Positions 19,939 through 29,968 are shown, numbered from the stretch's first letter. The stretch: 64,000 nt of DNA from Variovorax sp. V93 (GCF_041154485.1 NZ_AP028669.1:1736001-1800000), one strand, 5' to 3'. The notes: generated by a model from the sequence alone, not told the origin. Translations and numbers: made by a program.

Positions 19939-20843
19939 GGTTCTGCGCCTTGCCGGGTCGGCAGCCCCGGCGTGTTGCTCCATTCGCTCCAGCTGCCGGC
20001 ATAGAGCGCCGTCGTCCCAAGGCCCGCGATCTGCATCGCAAGCAGGTTGGGCACAGCGCTCACGCCGCTGCCGCAATGGTGGACGACCGTCGCCGGGTCG
20101 CGTCCCGCGAGCAGCGCTTCGAACTCGGCACGCAGTTGCGATGCCGGCTTGAACTTGCCGTCGGGGCCGAGGTTCTCGGCGAAGGGCCGGTTCACAGCCC
20201 CGGGGATGTGACCCGCAATCGGGTCCAGAGGTTCCACCTCTCCGCGATAACGCGCAGCGGCACGCGCGTCGATCAGGTTCTGGTCAGGCTGGCCGAGCCG
20301 GCGCGCCACGACGTCGGTGGTCACCAGTTCCACCAGCGGTTCGCCCATCACAAAGTTCGACTGGAAGTGCGCGGGTTCTTCGCGGTTCGTGACTTCGCCG
20401 CCCGCGGCCTGCCAGGCCTGCAGGCCGCCGTCGAGCACGGCCACCGCGTCGTGGCCCATCCACTTGAGCATCCACCAGAGCCGGCCGCAGTAGTTGGCGC
20501 CGTTGCGGTCGTACACCACGGCCTGCATGTCGTTGGAAAAGCCGATGCTCGACAGCCAGGCCGCGAATTTTTCGCGGCTGGGCAGCGGATGGCGTCCGCC
20601 CGAGGCCGGCACGCCGTCTTCCTGCGCGATGACCACGTCGCCCTGGGCGCCCGGCACGCCGTGCTTGGCGCTCAAGTCGGTGTCGAGGTTCGCATACACC
20701 GCGCCCGGAATGTGGGCGGCGGCATATTGCTGCGCGCCGGCTTCGGGCTTCATGAGATCGAAGCTGCAGTCAAACACCATGTGGGGCGCGTCGCCGGACT
20801 GCAACTGCTGGAGTTGTTCGACGCTGAGGAGGGTGGTGTACAT
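19935..20843 (-). CDS. Tandem-rhodanese sulfurtransferase (thiosulfate or 3-mercaptopyruvate type)
   Basis: A 302-residue protein with two rhodanese folds. The inactive first domain ends around residue 140 (VYDRNGANYCGRLWWMLKWMG). The second carries the active loop CGSGVSA with the catalytic Cys near residue 255. The loop sequence CGSGV is nearer to mercaptopyruvate sulfurtransferases than to CRKGVT-type thiosulfate rhodaneses, but it does not settle the donor. An AAGGAAC ribosome site precedes the ATG. The stop overlaps the DUF2796 start, so this gene and the Zrg-like genes are co-translated. No functional link between them is known to me. Confidence 0.85.
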   Translation of the reverse strand: MYTTLLSVEQLQQLQSGDAPHMVFDCSFDLMKPEAGAQQYAAAHIPGAVYANLDTDLSAKHGVPGAQGDVVIAQEDGVPASGGRHPLPSREKFAAWLSSIGFSNDMQAVVYDRNGANYCGRLWWMLKWMGHDAVAVLDGGLQAWQAAGGEVTNREEPAHFQSNFVMGEPLVELVTTDVVARRLGQPDQNLIDARAAARYRGEVEPLDPIAGHIPGAVNRPFAENLGPDGKFKPASQLRAEFEALLAGRDPATVVHHCGSGVSAVPNLLAMQIAGLGTTALYAGSWSEWSNTPGLPTRQGAEP

Positions 20844-20881
20844 GGCGGGGTTCCTTCGTTGTCGATGAGGGTCGATGCAGA

Positions 20882-21814
20882 TCAGTGTTCTTCGGCCGGC
20901 GCCTTGGGCACTGCGCGCTGGCGCAGCACGGTGGCCGCGATGCCGCTCACGATGATGAGCGCCATGCCGGTCCAGCCGGCGGCGTCGATGCGGTCGTCGA
21001 ACAGCACCACGCTGTACAACGCCGCAAAGATGATGCCGGAGTACTGCAGGTTGGCCACCACGAGCGTGCCGGCCTGCGTCTTGGCCGTGGCGTAGGCGCG
21101 CGTCATGCACAGCTGCCCGAGGGCCGCCAGCAGGCCGATCGGCAGCAGCCACAGCGCATGCTGCCACGTCCAGGAGCCTCCGCCCGAAAACCCCGTGGCC
21201 GCCGTGGCAAAGGCGCCTGCCACCGCGGAACCCACCGCGAAATAGAACACCGTGCGCAGCTCCGGCTCGCCGATGCGCGACAGCGCCACCACCTGCATGT
21301 AGGCGAAGGCGGCCGTGAGGCCCGACAGCAGGCCCAGCATTCCCGCGAAGCCGTCGCTGCCGCTGACCGTGGGCTTGAGCATCAGCACCACGCCGACGAA
21401 GCCCGCGAGCACGGTCAGCGCGAGCGTGCCCTGCAGCGGCGGGCGCTCGATGCGGCCGTCGCGCCCCGGCACCGGCACCCAGGCCAGCAGCGCGCCGCCG
21501 ACCAGGAAGGCCGCGATCCACACGCTGCTCATGTAGTTGAGCGTGACGGCCGTGGCCAGCGGCATGTGGGCAATGGCGTAGAACCACGCACCCAGCGACA
21601 CCACGCCGATGGTGCTGCGCCAGGCGTGCATGCCGGGGTAGCGGGTGGCCATGGAGACGCCGCGGTTGCGCGCGAGAAACCACAGGAACACGATGCCGAT
21701 CAGGCCGCGCCCGAGCACCATCTCGCCGCTGTTGAACCAGGCCGAGGCGACCTTCACGACCACGCTCATGGTGGCGAACAAAAAGGCGCCGAGCACCATC
21801 CAGAGCGCTTGCAC
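20882..21814 (-). CDS. EamA-family (DMT) transporter
   Basis: A 310-residue inner-membrane protein with ten predicted helices in two EamA repeats, of the RhaT/YdcZ-like exporter superfamily. The start is taken as GTG 21814, ten bases after the Rieske stop, giving VQALWMVLGAFLFATMS; ATG 21799 inside helix 1 is the alternative. Substrates for this family include amino acids and other metabolites and cannot be predicted. Coupling to the Rieske oxygenase gene suggests the two share a transcript. Confidence 0.82.
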   Translation of the reverse strand: MQALWMVLGAFLFATMSVVVKVASAWFNSGEMVLGRGLIGIVFLWFLARNRGVSMATRYPGMHAWRSTIGVVSLGAWFYAIAHMPLATAVTLNYMSSVWIAAFLVGGALLAWVPVPGRDGRIERPPLQGTLALTVLAGFVGVVLMLKPTVSGSDGFAGMLGLLSGLTAAFAYMQVVALSRIGEPELRTVFYFAVGSAVAGAFATAATGFSGGGSWTWQHALWLLPIGLLAALGQLCMTRAYATAKTQAGTLVVANLQYSGIIFAALYSVVLFDDRIDAAGWTGMALIIVSGIAATVLRQRAVPKAPAEEH

Positions 21815-21824
21815 TGTGTTCGGC

Positions 21825-22967
21825 TCAGGCGTTGTTCTGCATTGCGCTGCGGTACCACTCGTGGAACTGCTGCATGCCGTCTTCCATCGGACTCTGGTAG
21901 GGGCCGCTCTCGTCGTCGCCGCGCAGCATGAGCGCGCGCCGGCCGGCGTCCATGCGCTCGGCGATCTCGTCGTCCTCCACGCAGGTCTCCATGTAGGCGG
22001 CCTGCTGGGCCTCGACGAATTCACGCTCGAAGGCCACGATTTCCTCGGGGTAGAAGAACTCCACCATGTTGAGCGTCTTCGTGGGGCTCACCGGATGCAG
22101 CGTCGACACGGTGAGCACATGCGGATACCACTCGATCATCACGTGCGGATAGTAGGTGAGCCAGATGGCGCCGTACTTGGGCGGCTTGCCTTCGCGGTAC
22201 TTGAGCAGCTGCTCCTGCCACTTCTGGTAGATCGGGCTGCCCGCGCGGCCGAGCCGGTTGGCCACGCCCACGGTCTGCACCGAGAAGTTGCGGTTGAACT
22301 CCCAGCGCAGGTCGTCGCAGGTGACGAAGCTGCCCAGGCCCGGGTGGAACGGGCCGACGTGGTAGTCCTCCAGGTAGACCTCGATGAAGGTCTTCCAGTT
22401 GTAGTTGCACTCGTGCAGTTCGACGCGGTCGAGCGCATAGCCCGTGAAGTCGAGGTCGGCGCGCGGGCCGAGTTCGGCCATGTCGGCCGCCACGTCGCGC
22501 CCCGCGCCATCGGGGCCGCGCTCGAACAGCAGGCCGTTCCACTCGGTGAGCGGATAGTTGTGCAGGTTGAGGCAGGGGTCCTGCTGGAAGTGCGGCGCGC
22601 CGATCAGCGTGCCGGTGGTGCGCGCGTCGCTTGCCGCATAGGTCCAGCGGTGCAGCGGGCACACGATGTTGCCGCCGGCCTGGCTGTCGAGCTGGCCGCG
22701 GCCCTGCAGAATGAGCGCCTGGCGGTGGCGGCACACGTTGGAGATGAGTTCCACGCCCTTGGGCGTGTGCACCAGCGCGCGGCCCTGGTGCTCCTGCGGC
22801 AGCGTATGGAAGTTGCCGGGCTCGGGCACGGCCAGCCGGTGGCCCACATAGCGCGGACCTTGCGCGAACAGCGTTTGCATTTCGCGCGCGTAGAGCGACT
22901 CGTCGAAGTACGCGGAAACTGGAAGTTGGCTCGTGGCCTGCTGCAGTTGAAGACTTAAATCAGACAT
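21825..22967 (-). CDS. Rieske-type ring-hydroxylating / demethylating oxygenase alpha subunit
   Basis: A 380-residue oxygenase with an N-terminal Rieske [2Fe-2S] domain (CRHRQ near residue 80, CPLHRW near 104) and a C-terminal SRPBCC catalytic domain whose mononuclear iron site includes the two histidines of EDYHVGPFH (about 201-209). The bridging Asp expected in the family is not assigned here. Such proteins hydroxylate aromatic rings or remove methyl groups from quaternary amines. No reductase, ferredoxin or beta subunit is encoded nearby, so electrons must come from elsewhere. The GGTCCTCC leader places a strong Shine-Dalgarno sequence directly before the ATG at 22967. A TACAAT -10-like element lies upstream at about 23088 on this strand. 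Confidence 0.85.
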   Translation of the reverse strand: MSDLSLQLQQATSQLPVSAYFDESLYAREMQTLFAQGPRYVGHRLAVPEPGNFHTLPQEHQGRALVHTPKGVELISNVCRHRQALILQGRGQLDSQAGGNIVCPLHRWTYAASDARTTGTLIGAPHFQQDPCLNLHNYPLTEWNGLLFERGPDGAGRDVAADMAELGPRADLDFTGYALDRVELHECNYNWKTFIEVYLEDYHVGPFHPGLGSFVTCDDLRWEFNRNFSVQTVGVANRLGRAGSPIYQKWQEQLLKYREGKPPKYGAIWLTYYPHVMIEWYPHVLTVSTLHPVSPTKTLNMVEFFYPEEIVAFEREFVEAQQAAYMETCVEDDEIAERMDAGRRALMLRGDDESGPYQSPMEDGMQQFHEWYRSAMQNNA

Positions 22968-23148
22968 GGAGGACCTGACCAAGCTCCCCACAGGGAGAAA
23001 AAAAGAAAAGACGGAAGGCGCCGTCTGGAGGGCGACGGCCCGAAGAGTTGTGCCGGGTTGGCCGGCATGGGAACCCCGGATTGTACCCAAGGGGGCAGTG
23101 CGGTGCCCATGGCTTGCCGCATGCCGGCGCCCGTTTGCTTCCCCGTCC

Positions 23149-23154
23149 TAAAAT
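23149..23154 (+). promoter_or_regulatory. Candidate -10 element for xseB-ispA-dxs
   Basis: TAAAAT lies 26 bases before the xseB ATG, with no recognisable -35 at normal spacing. It is the only AT-rich hexamer in this GC-rich leader. The assignment is tentative. Confidence 0.35.
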
Positions 23155-23180
23155 GCGCGGTTTCACACTCGCTCCCTCGC

Positions 23181-23447
23181 ATGCCCAAGGTCCCTTCTTC
23201 CGCCACGTCCAGCCCGGCCGCCACGCCCGATACGGGGCCGCTGCCGGCCAGCTACGAAGCCGGGCTCCAGGAGTTGGAACAATTGGTTGCAGAACTCGAG
23301 TCGGGCCAATTGCCGCTCGACCAGCTGCTCGGCAGCTACCAGCGCGGCGCTGCGCTGCTTGCCTTCTGCCGCGAAAAGCTCCAGGCGGTCGAAGACCAGA
23401 TCAAGGTGCTCGACGCGGGCAGCCTCAAGCCCTGGACTTCCGAATGA
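23181..23447 (+). CDS. xseB: Exodeoxyribonuclease VII small subunit
   Basis: An 88-residue protein matching the ExoVII small subunit: [35 protein letters not shown] is the family's conserved N-terminal hairpin, here following an 18-residue Ser/Pro/Thr-rich leader. The subunit wraps the XseA catalytic subunit in degradation of single-stranded DNA. The ATG at 23181 is chosen because the frame upstream is Cys- and Pro-rich and not protein-like. Its TGA overlaps the ispA ATG (ATGA). The order xseB-ispA-dxs is the standard arrangement in proteobacteria. Confidence 0.94.
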   Translation: MPKVPSSATSSPAATPDTGPLPASYEAGLQELEQLVAELESGQLPLDQLLGSYQRGAALLAFCREKLQAVEDQIKVLDAGSLKPWTSE

Positions 23448-24361
23448 GCGCGGCGGACCTGGTTCACTGGGACGCCGCACGCCTGGCCAGCTGGAGCGAC
23501 CCGCACCTGGCGCGCGTCGAGGCGGCGCTGTCGCGCTGGGTCGGCGTCGATGCGCCGGTGCTGCTCGGCGATGCCATGCGCTATGCGGTGCTCGACGGCG
23601 GCAAGCGGCTGCGGCCGCTGCTGGTGCTGGCGGCGAGCGAAGCGGTCGGCGGCAATGCGGCCGCGGCGCTGCGCGCAGCCTGTGCCACCGAGCTGATCCA
23701 CGCCTACTCGCTGGTGCACGACGACCTGCCGAGCATGGACAACGATGTGCTGAGGCGTGGCAAGCCCACCGTGCACGTGAAGTTCGGCGAGGCCGACGCG
23801 CTGCTGGCCGGCGACGCGCTGCAGGCCCTGGCCTTCGAACTGCTCACGCCCGACGGCGACGAGATTCCCGCATCGATCCAGGCCACGCTGTGCCGGCTGC
23901 TCGCGCGCGCCGCGGGCAGCCAGGGCATGGCAGGCGGGCAGGCCATCGACCTGGCCAGCGTGGGCCTGGCGCTGGACGAAGCGCAGCTGCGTGAAATGCA
24001 CCGCCTGAAGACCGGCGCGCTGCTGCAGGGCAGCGTCGAGATGGGCGCGGCCTGCGCCGGCGCCGTGGCGCCCGCGGCGCTGGCCGCGCTGCGCGACTAT
24101 GGCGCCGCCATCGGCCTGGCGTTCCAGGTGGTCGACGACATCCTCGATGTCACGGCCGATTCGCAGACCCTCGGCAAGACGGCCGGCAAGGATGCGGCCG
24201 CCGACAAGCCCACCTATGTTTCGCTGTGGGGCCTGGACGGTGCGCGTGCGCAGGCAAGGCAGCTGCTGGCCGAGTCGCTCGCGGCGCTGGACCGCAGCGG
24301 CCTGGCCGACACTTCGGCCTTGCGCGCGCTGGCCCACATGGTCGTCGACCGCGACCGATGA
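23444..24361 (+). CDS. ispA: Farnesyl diphosphate synthase (short-chain polyprenyl synthase)
   Basis: A 305-residue trans-isoprenyl diphosphate synthase. The first Asp-rich motif DDLPSMDND is at about residues 93-101 and the second, DDILD, at about 231-235; GGKRLRP supplies the IPP-binding Lys and Arg. It condenses IPP with DMAPP and GPP to form farnesyl diphosphate for quinone, cell-wall lipid and hopanoid synthesis. It overlaps xseB and dxs by four bases on either side. Confidence 0.94.
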   Translation: MSAADLVHWDAARLASWSDPHLARVEAALSRWVGVDAPVLLGDAMRYAVLDGGKRLRPLLVLAASEAVGGNAAAALRAACATELIHAYSLVHDDLPSMDNDVLRRGKPTVHVKFGEADALLAGDALQALAFELLTPDGDEIPASIQATLCRLLARAAGSQGMAGGQAIDLASVGLALDEAQLREMHRLKTGALLQGSVEMGAACAGAVAPAALAALRDYGAAIGLAFQVVDDILDVTADSQTLGKTAGKDAAADKPTYVSLWGLDGARAQARQLLAESLAALDRSGLADTSALRALAHMVVDRDR

Positions 24362-26256
24362 ACAACTCACAGATGGACAAGAAGACCCACGACGTTCCCA
24401 TGGCTGCGCTGCTTCCCACGCTTCACGATCCATCGCCGATCCGCCACTACGACCGCGCCCAGCTCAAGCAGCTGGCGGCCGAGGTGCGCGCCTGCGTGCT
24501 CGACAACGTCTCGCGCACCGGCGGCCACCTGAGCTCGAACCTCGGCACCGTCGAGCTCACGGTCGCGCTGCACCATGTGTTCAACACGCCGCACGACCGC
24601 CTGGTGTGGGACGTGGGCCACCAGACCTATCCGCACAAGATCCTCACGGGCCGGCGCGAGCGCATGCCCACGCTGCGGCAGATCGGCGGCATCTCGGGCT
24701 TTCCGCAGCGCAGCGAGAGCGAATACGACACCTTCGGCACGGCGCACTCCTCGACCAGCATCTCGGCCGCGCTCGGCATGGCGATGGCGGCCAAGCAGAA
24801 GGGCGAGGACCGCCATTCCGTGGCCATCATCGGCGACGGCGCGCTCACGGCCGGCATGGCCTTCGAGGCGCTCAACAACGCCGGCGTGTGCGACTGCAAG
24901 CTGCTGGTGATCCTGAACGACAACGACATGTCGATCAGCCCGCCCGTGGGCGCGCTCAACCGCTACCTCGCGCAGCTCATGAGCGGCAACTTCTACGCCG
25001 CCGCCAAGAACGTCGGCAAGAGCGTGCTGCGCGCCGCGCCGCCGCTGTTCGAACTGGCCAAGCGCTTCGAGCAGCATGCCAAGGGCATGGTGGTGCCGGC
25101 CACGCTGTTCGAGCAGTTCGGCTTCAACTACGTCGGCCCCATCGACGGCCACGACCTCGATTCGCTGGTGCCCACGCTCGAGAACCTCAAGCACCTGGAC
25201 GGCCCGCAGTTCCTGCACGTGGTCACCAAGAAGGGCCAGGGCTACAAGCTGGCCGAGGCCGACCCGGTGGCCTACCACGGGCCCGGCAAGTTCGATCCGC
25301 AGGTGGGGCTGGTCAAGTCCACGGCGGTGGCCAAGCAGACCTTCACGCAGGTCTTCGGCCAGTGGCTGTGCGACATGGCGGCGCACGACGGCCGGCTGGT
25401 GGGTATCACGCCGGCCATGCGCGAAGGCTCGGGGCTGGTCGAGTTCGAGCAGCGCTTTCCCGACCGCTACTACGACGTCGGCATTGCCGAGCAGCATGCC
25501 GTCACCTTCGCGGCGGGCCTGGCCTGCGAGGGCCTGAAGCCGGTGGTGGCGATCTATTCGACCTTCCTGCAGCGCGCCTATGACCAGCTGATCCACGACG
25601 TCGCGATCCAGAACCTGCCGGTGGTGTTCGCACTCGACCGCGCCGGCCTCGTGGGCGCCGACGGCGCCACGCACGCGGGCGCCTACGACATCCCGTTCCT
25701 CCGCTGCATTCCCAACATGAGCATTGCCTGCCCGGCCGACGAGCGCGAGTGCCGGCAACTGCTGTCGAGCGCCTACGAGCAGAACCACCCGGTGGCCGTG
25801 CGCTATCCGCGCGGTGCCGGTGCCGGCGTGGCGCCGCACCTCGCGCTCGACGCGCTGCCCTTCGGCAAGGGCGAAGTGCGCCGCGAGGGCCAGCGCATCG
25901 CCATCCTCGCCTTCGGCACCCTGCTGTATCCGGCGCTCGCGGCGGCCGAATCGCTCGACGCCACGGTGGTCAACATGCGCTGGGCCAAGCCGCTCGACGT
26001 CGAGCTGCTGCTGAAGGTGGCGGGCACGCACGAGGCCATCGTCACGCTTGAAGAGGGGGCCGTCATGGGCGGCGCGGGCAGTGCGGTGCTCGAGGCGCTG
26101 CAGGCCGCCAACGTGCAAAAGCCCGTGCTGCAGCTGGGCCTGCCGGATCGGTTCATCGAACATGGCGACCCGGGCAAATTGCTCGCCTCCATCGGTCTCG
26201 ACGCCGCCGGCATTGGAGCCTCGATCGCGCAGCGCTTCGGGGGCGTCGCAGGGTAA
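24358..26256 (+). CDS. dxs: 1-deoxy-D-xylulose-5-phosphate synthase
   Basis: A 632-residue thiamine-diphosphate enzyme making DXP from pyruvate and glyceraldehyde 3-phosphate, the entry step of the MEP isoprenoid pathway. The N-terminal [17 protein letters not shown], the ThDP/Mg motif [18 protein letters not shown] (about 159-176) and the transketolase C domain with [17 protein letters not shown] (about 374-390) are intact. ATG 24358 overlaps the ispA stop; an in-frame ATG at 24400 ([10 protein letters not shown]) is also plausible and nearer the usual family start. An intrinsic terminator follows the gene. Confidence 0.95.
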   Translation: MNNSQMDKKTHDVPMAALLPTLHDPSPIRHYDRAQLKQLAAEVRACVLDNVSRTGGHLSSNLGTVELTVALHHVFNTPHDRLVWDVGHQTYPHKILTGRRERMPTLRQIGGISGFPQRSESEYDTFGTAHSSTSISAALGMAMAAKQKGEDRHSVAIIGDGALTAGMAFEALNNAGVCDCKLLVILNDNDMSISPPVGALNRYLAQLMSGNFYAAAKNVGKSVLRAAPPLFELAKRFEQHAKGMVVPATLFEQFGFNYVGPIDGHDLDSLVPTLENLKHLDGPQFLHVVTKKGQGYKLAEADPVAYHGPGKFDPQVGLVKSTAVAKQTFTQVFGQWLCDMAAHDGRLVGITPAMREGSGLVEFEQRFPDRYYDVGIAEQHAVTFAAGLACEGLKPVVAIYSTFLQRAYDQLIHDVAIQNLPVVFALDRAGLVGADGATHAGAYDIPFLRCIPNMSIACPADERECRQLLSSAYEQNHPVAVRYPRGAGAGVAPHLALDALPFGKGEVRREGQRIAILAFGTLLYPALAAAESLDATVVNMRWAKPLDVELLLKVAGTHEAIVTLEEGAVMGGAGSAVLEALQAANVQKPVLQLGLPDRFIEHGDPGKLLASIGLDAAGIGASIAQRFGGVAG

Positions 26257-26315
26257 ACCCCGGCCGGGCGCGTGTAAGCGTTTTTTACAATAACAAAGAC
26301 TCACAAAAGTCGTCG

Positions 26316-26344
26316 ACGCGGCCACAAGCCGCGTTTCGTTTTTT
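26316..26344 (+). terminator. Intrinsic terminator after dxs
   Basis: Stem ACGCGGC/GCCGCGT with a five-base loop is followed by TTCGTTTTTT. It lies 60 bases past the dxs stop and just before the TRAP binding-protein gene, so the latter needs its own promoter upstream or inside this short gap. A TACAAT hexamer at 26286-26291 is the only candidate seen. Confidence 0.75.
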
Positions 26345-26367
26345 CCAATGCACTCGGAGTGAATTCA

Positions 26368-27450
26368 ATGGATCGTCGTTCCCTCATCAAAAACGCCGGC
26401 ATCGCCGGCGTTCTGGCCGCCGGCATTGCGCCCGCAGTTCATGCGCAGGCGGCCGTCCGCTGGCGCCTGGCATCGAGCTTTCCCAAGTCGCTCGACACCA
26501 TCTATGGCGGCGCGGAAGTCTTCGCCAAGGCGGTCAAGGCCATGTCGGGCGGCAAGTTCGAAATCTCGGTTCATGCGGGTGGCGAGCTGATGCCTCCCTT
26601 CGGCGTGGTGGACGGCGTGCAGAACGGTTCGGTCGAGATGTGCCACACCGTGCCCTACTACTTCTACGGCAAGAACCCCGCGTTCGCGCTCGGCTCGGCC
26701 ATTCCGTTCGGCCTGAACTCGCGCCAGATGAACGCTTGGATGATGCACGGCAACGGCCGCAAGCTCATGAACGAGTTCTACGCCAAGTACAACATGGTGA
26801 GCTTCGCGGGCGGCAACACGGGCTGCCAGATGGGTGGCTGGTTCCGCAAGGAGATCAAGTCCGTGGCGGATTTCAAGGGCATGAAGATGCGCCTGGGCGG
26901 CGGCCTCATCGGCGACGTGATGACCAAGCTGGGTGCCGTGCCGCAAAGCCTGCCGGGCGGCGAGATCTACCAGGCGCTCGAAAAGGGCACCATCGATGCC
27001 GCCGAATGGGTGGGACCGTACGACGACCAGAAGCTCGGCTTCAACAAGGTGGCGCCGTTCTACTACTACCCCGGCTGGTGGGAAGGTGGTCCGGAAGTGG
27101 ACTTCTTCATCAACCAGAAGGCGCTCGACGGCCTCTCGGCCGAGAACAAGGCCATCGTGGAAGCCGCCGCGGCCGTGGCGTCGTCGGACATGCTCGCCAA
27201 GTACGACGCGCTGAACCCCATCGCGCTCAAGCAGCTGGTGGCTGCCAAGACCAAGGTGCTGCCGTTCTCCCAAGCCATGATGGACGCCGCCTACAAGGCT
27301 TCGCTCGAGGTGTATGCCGAGAACGACGCCAAGAGCCCCGAGTGGAAGAAGATCTACGCCGACTTCCGCAGCTTCCAGCGCGACCAGGTGCTCTGGTTCC
27401 GTTTTGCGGAATCGCGCTTCGACTCGTTCATGTCGACGCTCAAGCTCTGA
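26368..27450 (+). CDS. TRAP transporter substrate-binding protein (DctP family)
   Basis: A 360-residue periplasmic binding protein of the TRAP DctP type. The N-terminus MDRRSLIKNAGIAG...VHAQ has a twin-arginine-like RRSLIK motif before the hydrophobic stretch, so Tat export is possible. The conserved ligand-binding stretch DFKGMKMRLGGGLIG carries the carboxylate-binding Arg, and SFPKSLDTIYGGAE resembles the oxo-acid binding TakP group. A GGAG site precedes ATG 26368; the frame opens three codons earlier at a GTG. Its membrane partners are convergent, not downstream. Confidence 0.88.
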   Translation: MDRRSLIKNAGIAGVLAAGIAPAVHAQAAVRWRLASSFPKSLDTIYGGAEVFAKAVKAMSGGKFEISVHAGGELMPPFGVVDGVQNGSVEMCHTVPYYFYGKNPAFALGSAIPFGLNSRQMNAWMMHGNGRKLMNEFYAKYNMVSFAGGNTGCQMGGWFRKEIKSVADFKGMKMRLGGGLIGDVMTKLGAVPQSLPGGEIYQALEKGTIDAAEWVGPYDDQKLGFNKVAPFYYYPGWWEGGPEVDFFINQKALDGLSAENKAIVEAAAAVASSDMLAKYDALNPIALKQLVAAKTKVLPFSQAMMDAAYKASLEVYAENDAKSPEWKKIYADFRSFQRDQVLWFRFAESRFDSFMSTLKL

Positions 27451-27471
27451 TCCGGAGTTCATCCGGCCAGC

Positions 27472-27501
27472 AAAAAGCCCCGCATCGCGGGGCTTTTTTT
27501 T
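27472..27501. terminator. Bidirectional terminator between convergent TRAP genes
   Basis: A near-perfect 12-base stem AAAAAGCCCCGC/GCGGGGCTTTTT with loop ATC, flanked by A-run on the left and T-run on the right. It can terminate both the binding-protein transcript from the left and, in principle, transcripts arriving from the permease genes on the right. Confidence 0.85.
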
Positions 27502-27564
27502 GAGTCGCGAGAACAGAGGGCCGGGCGGGCGGGCCCCGCGGGGCCCGCGGCAGCGGCGGCCGGA

Positions 27565-29358
27565 CTATTTCTTGCCGGCGTCCCGGTCGAGCTGTTCCTG
27601 CATGGCCTTCATCGGATCGTCTTCCGCGGCCGACGGCGCCGCGGGCGCTTCGCCGCCGGCCGGTGCCGAGGCGTCCGGCTGCGGCTCGGGTGCGGGCTGC
27701 GAATCGTCCTTGGGCATGTTGGCCTGCATCTCGGCGCCGATCTTGTCGAGGTCGACGGCGACCTCCTTGTCGAGTCCGCTCGAGACGATGGCCGGGAACG
27801 CGATGATCAGGCCGACCATGATGATCTGGATCAGCACGAAGGGCACCGCCCCCCAGTAGATCTGCATGGTGGTGACGGGTTCGATCCGTTCGTTCGTGAC
27901 CTTGTCGTTGTAGGCCTTGGTAGGCGCCACGCTGCGCAGGTAGAAAAGTGCGAAGCCGAAGGGCGGGTGCATGAACGAGGTCTGCATGTTCACGGCCAGC
28001 AGCACGCCGAACCAGATCAGGTCGATGCCGAGCTTGTGCGCCACCGGAGCCAGCAGCGGCACGACGATGAACGAGAGTTCGAAGAAGTCGAGGAAGAACG
28101 CCAGGAAGAAGATCAGCACGTTCACCAGGATCAGGAAGCCGAGCTGGCCGCCGGGCATGCCGGTCAGCAGATGCTCCACCCAGCGCGGTCCGTCCACGCC
28201 CTGGAACACCAGGCTGAAGATGGTCGAGCCGATCAGGATGAACACCACGAAGCAGGACAGCTTGGTGGTGGTGTTGAGCGCCTGCTTGAGCAGGGCCATG
28301 CTCAGGCGCCCGCGCACCATGGCCATGATGAAGGCCCCGAGCGCACCCATGGCGCCGCCTTCGGTGGGCGTTGCCACGCCCAGGAAAATGGTGCCCAGCA
28401 CCAGGAAGATCAGCAGCAGCGGCGGGATCAGCACGAAGGTCACGCGCTCGGCAATGCGCGACAGCAGCCGCAGCCGCAGCAGCCGGTTGGCCACTGCGAT
28501 CAGGAAGGCCAGCATCACGCCGACGCACATCGACACCACGATGGTTTCGTCGGTGGCCACGCTGGTCACGGGCTCGCCGGTCCACCAGGTATGGACGTCG
28601 GCGATGTGCTCGGCAAAGAACACGGCCGCCGCGGTGGCAACGATGGTCAGCACCAGCAGCGACGGCAGGCCGCTGCTGCCGCTCGGCTCGCGGAAGGTGC
28701 GCGCCTCGAGCGGCAGGGCCGGCACCCACTTGGGCTTGAAGATGGCCAAGAGGATCACGTAGCCCGCGTACATGGCGGTCAGCATGAAGCCGGGCACGAA
28801 CGCGCCCTTGTACATGTCGCCGACGCTGCGGCCGAGCTGGTCGGCCATGATGATCAGCACCAGCGAGGGCGGAATGATCTGCGCCAGCGTGCCCGAGGCC
28901 GCAATCACCCCCGAGGCAAGCCGCCGGTCGTAGCCGTAGCGCAGCATGATCGGCAGCGAGATCAGGCCCATCGAGATGACCGAGGCCGCCACCACGCCGG
29001 TGGTTGCGGCGAGCAGCGCACCCACGAAGATCACGGCCAGCGCCAGGCCGCCGCGCACGGGCCCGAAGAGCTGGCCGATCGAGTCGAGCAGGTCTTCGGC
29101 CATGCCGCTTCGCTCGAGGATCAGCCCCATGAGCGTGAAGAACGGAATGGCCAGCAGCGTGTCGTTCTGCATGATGCCGAACACCCGAAGCGGCAGCGCC
29201 TGCAGCAGTGCCTCGGGCAGCAGGCCGAGCTCCACGCCCAGGAAGCCGAAGAACAGGCCGCAGGCACCGAGGCTGAATGCCACCGGAAAGCCGAACAGCA
29301 GGAAGACGATCAGCCCCGCGAACATGATCGGGGCGAAGTTTTGCGTAATGAATTCCAT
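27565..29358 (-). CDS. TRAP transporter large permease subunit (DctM family), extended form
   Basis: A 597-residue inner-membrane permease, longer than the roughly 430 residues of typical DctM. The N-terminal 220 residues and the stretch from about 315 to 540 match DctM (FTLMGLILERSGMAEDLL, TPTEGGAMGALGAF, MHPPFGFALFYLRSVAPT). Between them is an insertion of about 90 residues with two additional hydrophobic segments. A charged Pro/Ala/Glu-rich tail occupies the last 50 residues. Extended subunits of this kind are known from the mannitol/chloroaromatic-type TRAP group. It is co-transcribed with the small permease, 13 bases downstream of it. Confidence 0.88.
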   Translation of the reverse strand: MEFITQNFAPIMFAGLIVFLLFGFPVAFSLGACGLFFGFLGVELGLLPEALLQALPLRVFGIMQNDTLLAIPFFTLMGLILERSGMAEDLLDSIGQLFGPVRGGLALAVIFVGALLAATTGVVAASVISMGLISLPIMLRYGYDRRLASGVIAASGTLAQIIPPSLVLIIMADQLGRSVGDMYKGAFVPGFMLTAMYAGYVILLAIFKPKWVPALPLEARTFREPSGSSGLPSLLVLTIVATAAAVFFAEHIADVHTWWTGEPVTSVATDETIVVSMCVGVMLAFLIAVANRLLRLRLLSRIAERVTFVLIPPLLLIFLVLGTIFLGVATPTEGGAMGALGAFIMAMVRGRLSMALLKQALNTTTKLSCFVVFILIGSTIFSLVFQGVDGPRWVEHLLTGMPGGQLGFLILVNVLIFFLAFFLDFFELSFIVVPLLAPVAHKLGIDLIWFGVLLAVNMQTSFMHPPFGFALFYLRSVAPTKAYNDKVTNERIEPVTTMQIYWGAVPFVLIQIIMVGLIIAFPAIVSSGLDKEVAVDLDKIGAEMQANMPKDDSQPAPEPQPDASAPAGGEAPAAPSAAEDDPMKAMQEQLDRDAGKK

Positions 29359-29371
29359 GGGGTGCTACCGC

Positions 29372-29968
29372 TCAGCCTTTGGCGTTGGATTCGGCGAGCC
29401 GGCGGATCGACTCGGCCAGTTCTTCTTCGGCGGTCTTCTCTTCGCGCTTCTGCGTGGGGTCGTCGATGCGGCCCTGCAGGAAGGCGATGCGCTTGATGAG
29501 TTCGGACCAGCCCTGGAGCATCAGCAGCGTGAAGCCCAGCGGGATCATGGCGTAGATCGGCCAGCGGATCAGCCCGCCCGCGTTGTTCGACATTTCGCCC
29601 GAGCGGTAGCCCTGCAGGAAGAACGGAATGCCATACCAGAGGATGGCCAGGCAGACCGGCGTGAGGAAGAAGGCGAAGCCGATGATGTCGACCCAGATCT
29701 GGCCGCGTTTGGAGAGGCGGCTCAGGATCACGTCGATCTTCACGTGCTCCTGGTTCAGGAGGGTGTAGCCCGCGGCGATCAGGAAGGACGCGGCGAACAG
29801 GTACCACTGCACTTCGAGATAGGCGTTGGAACTGACATTGAAGACCTTCCGGACCACGGCATTCACGCCGCTGATCACGGTGGACGCAAGGATGAGCCAG
29901 ATCACGTACTTGCCGATCTGGCCGTTGAGCCAATCGACCGCGCGCGAAAATCTGAGCAGGAAATTCAT
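29372..29968 (-). CDS. TRAP transporter small permease subunit (DctQ family)
   Basis: A 198-residue protein with four predicted helices (about residues 18-38, 55-75, 95-118 and 133-160) and a charged C-terminal tail. It matches DctQ of the mannitol/chloroaromatic TRAP group (YLEVQWYLFAASFLIAAGYTL, EHVKIDVI). A GGAGA site precedes the ATG. It forms the membrane complex with the downstream DctM subunit and presumably the binding protein at 26368-27450. Confidence 0.87.
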   Translation of the reverse strand: MNFLLRFSRAVDWLNGQIGKYVIWLILASTVISGVNAVVRKVFNVSSNAYLEVQWYLFAASFLIAAGYTLLNQEHVKIDVILSRLSKRGQIWVDIIGFAFFLTPVCLAILWYGIPFFLQGYRSGEMSNNAGGLIRWPIYAMIPLGFTLLMLQGWSELIKRIAFLQGRIDDPTQKREEKTAEEELAESIRRLAESNAKG

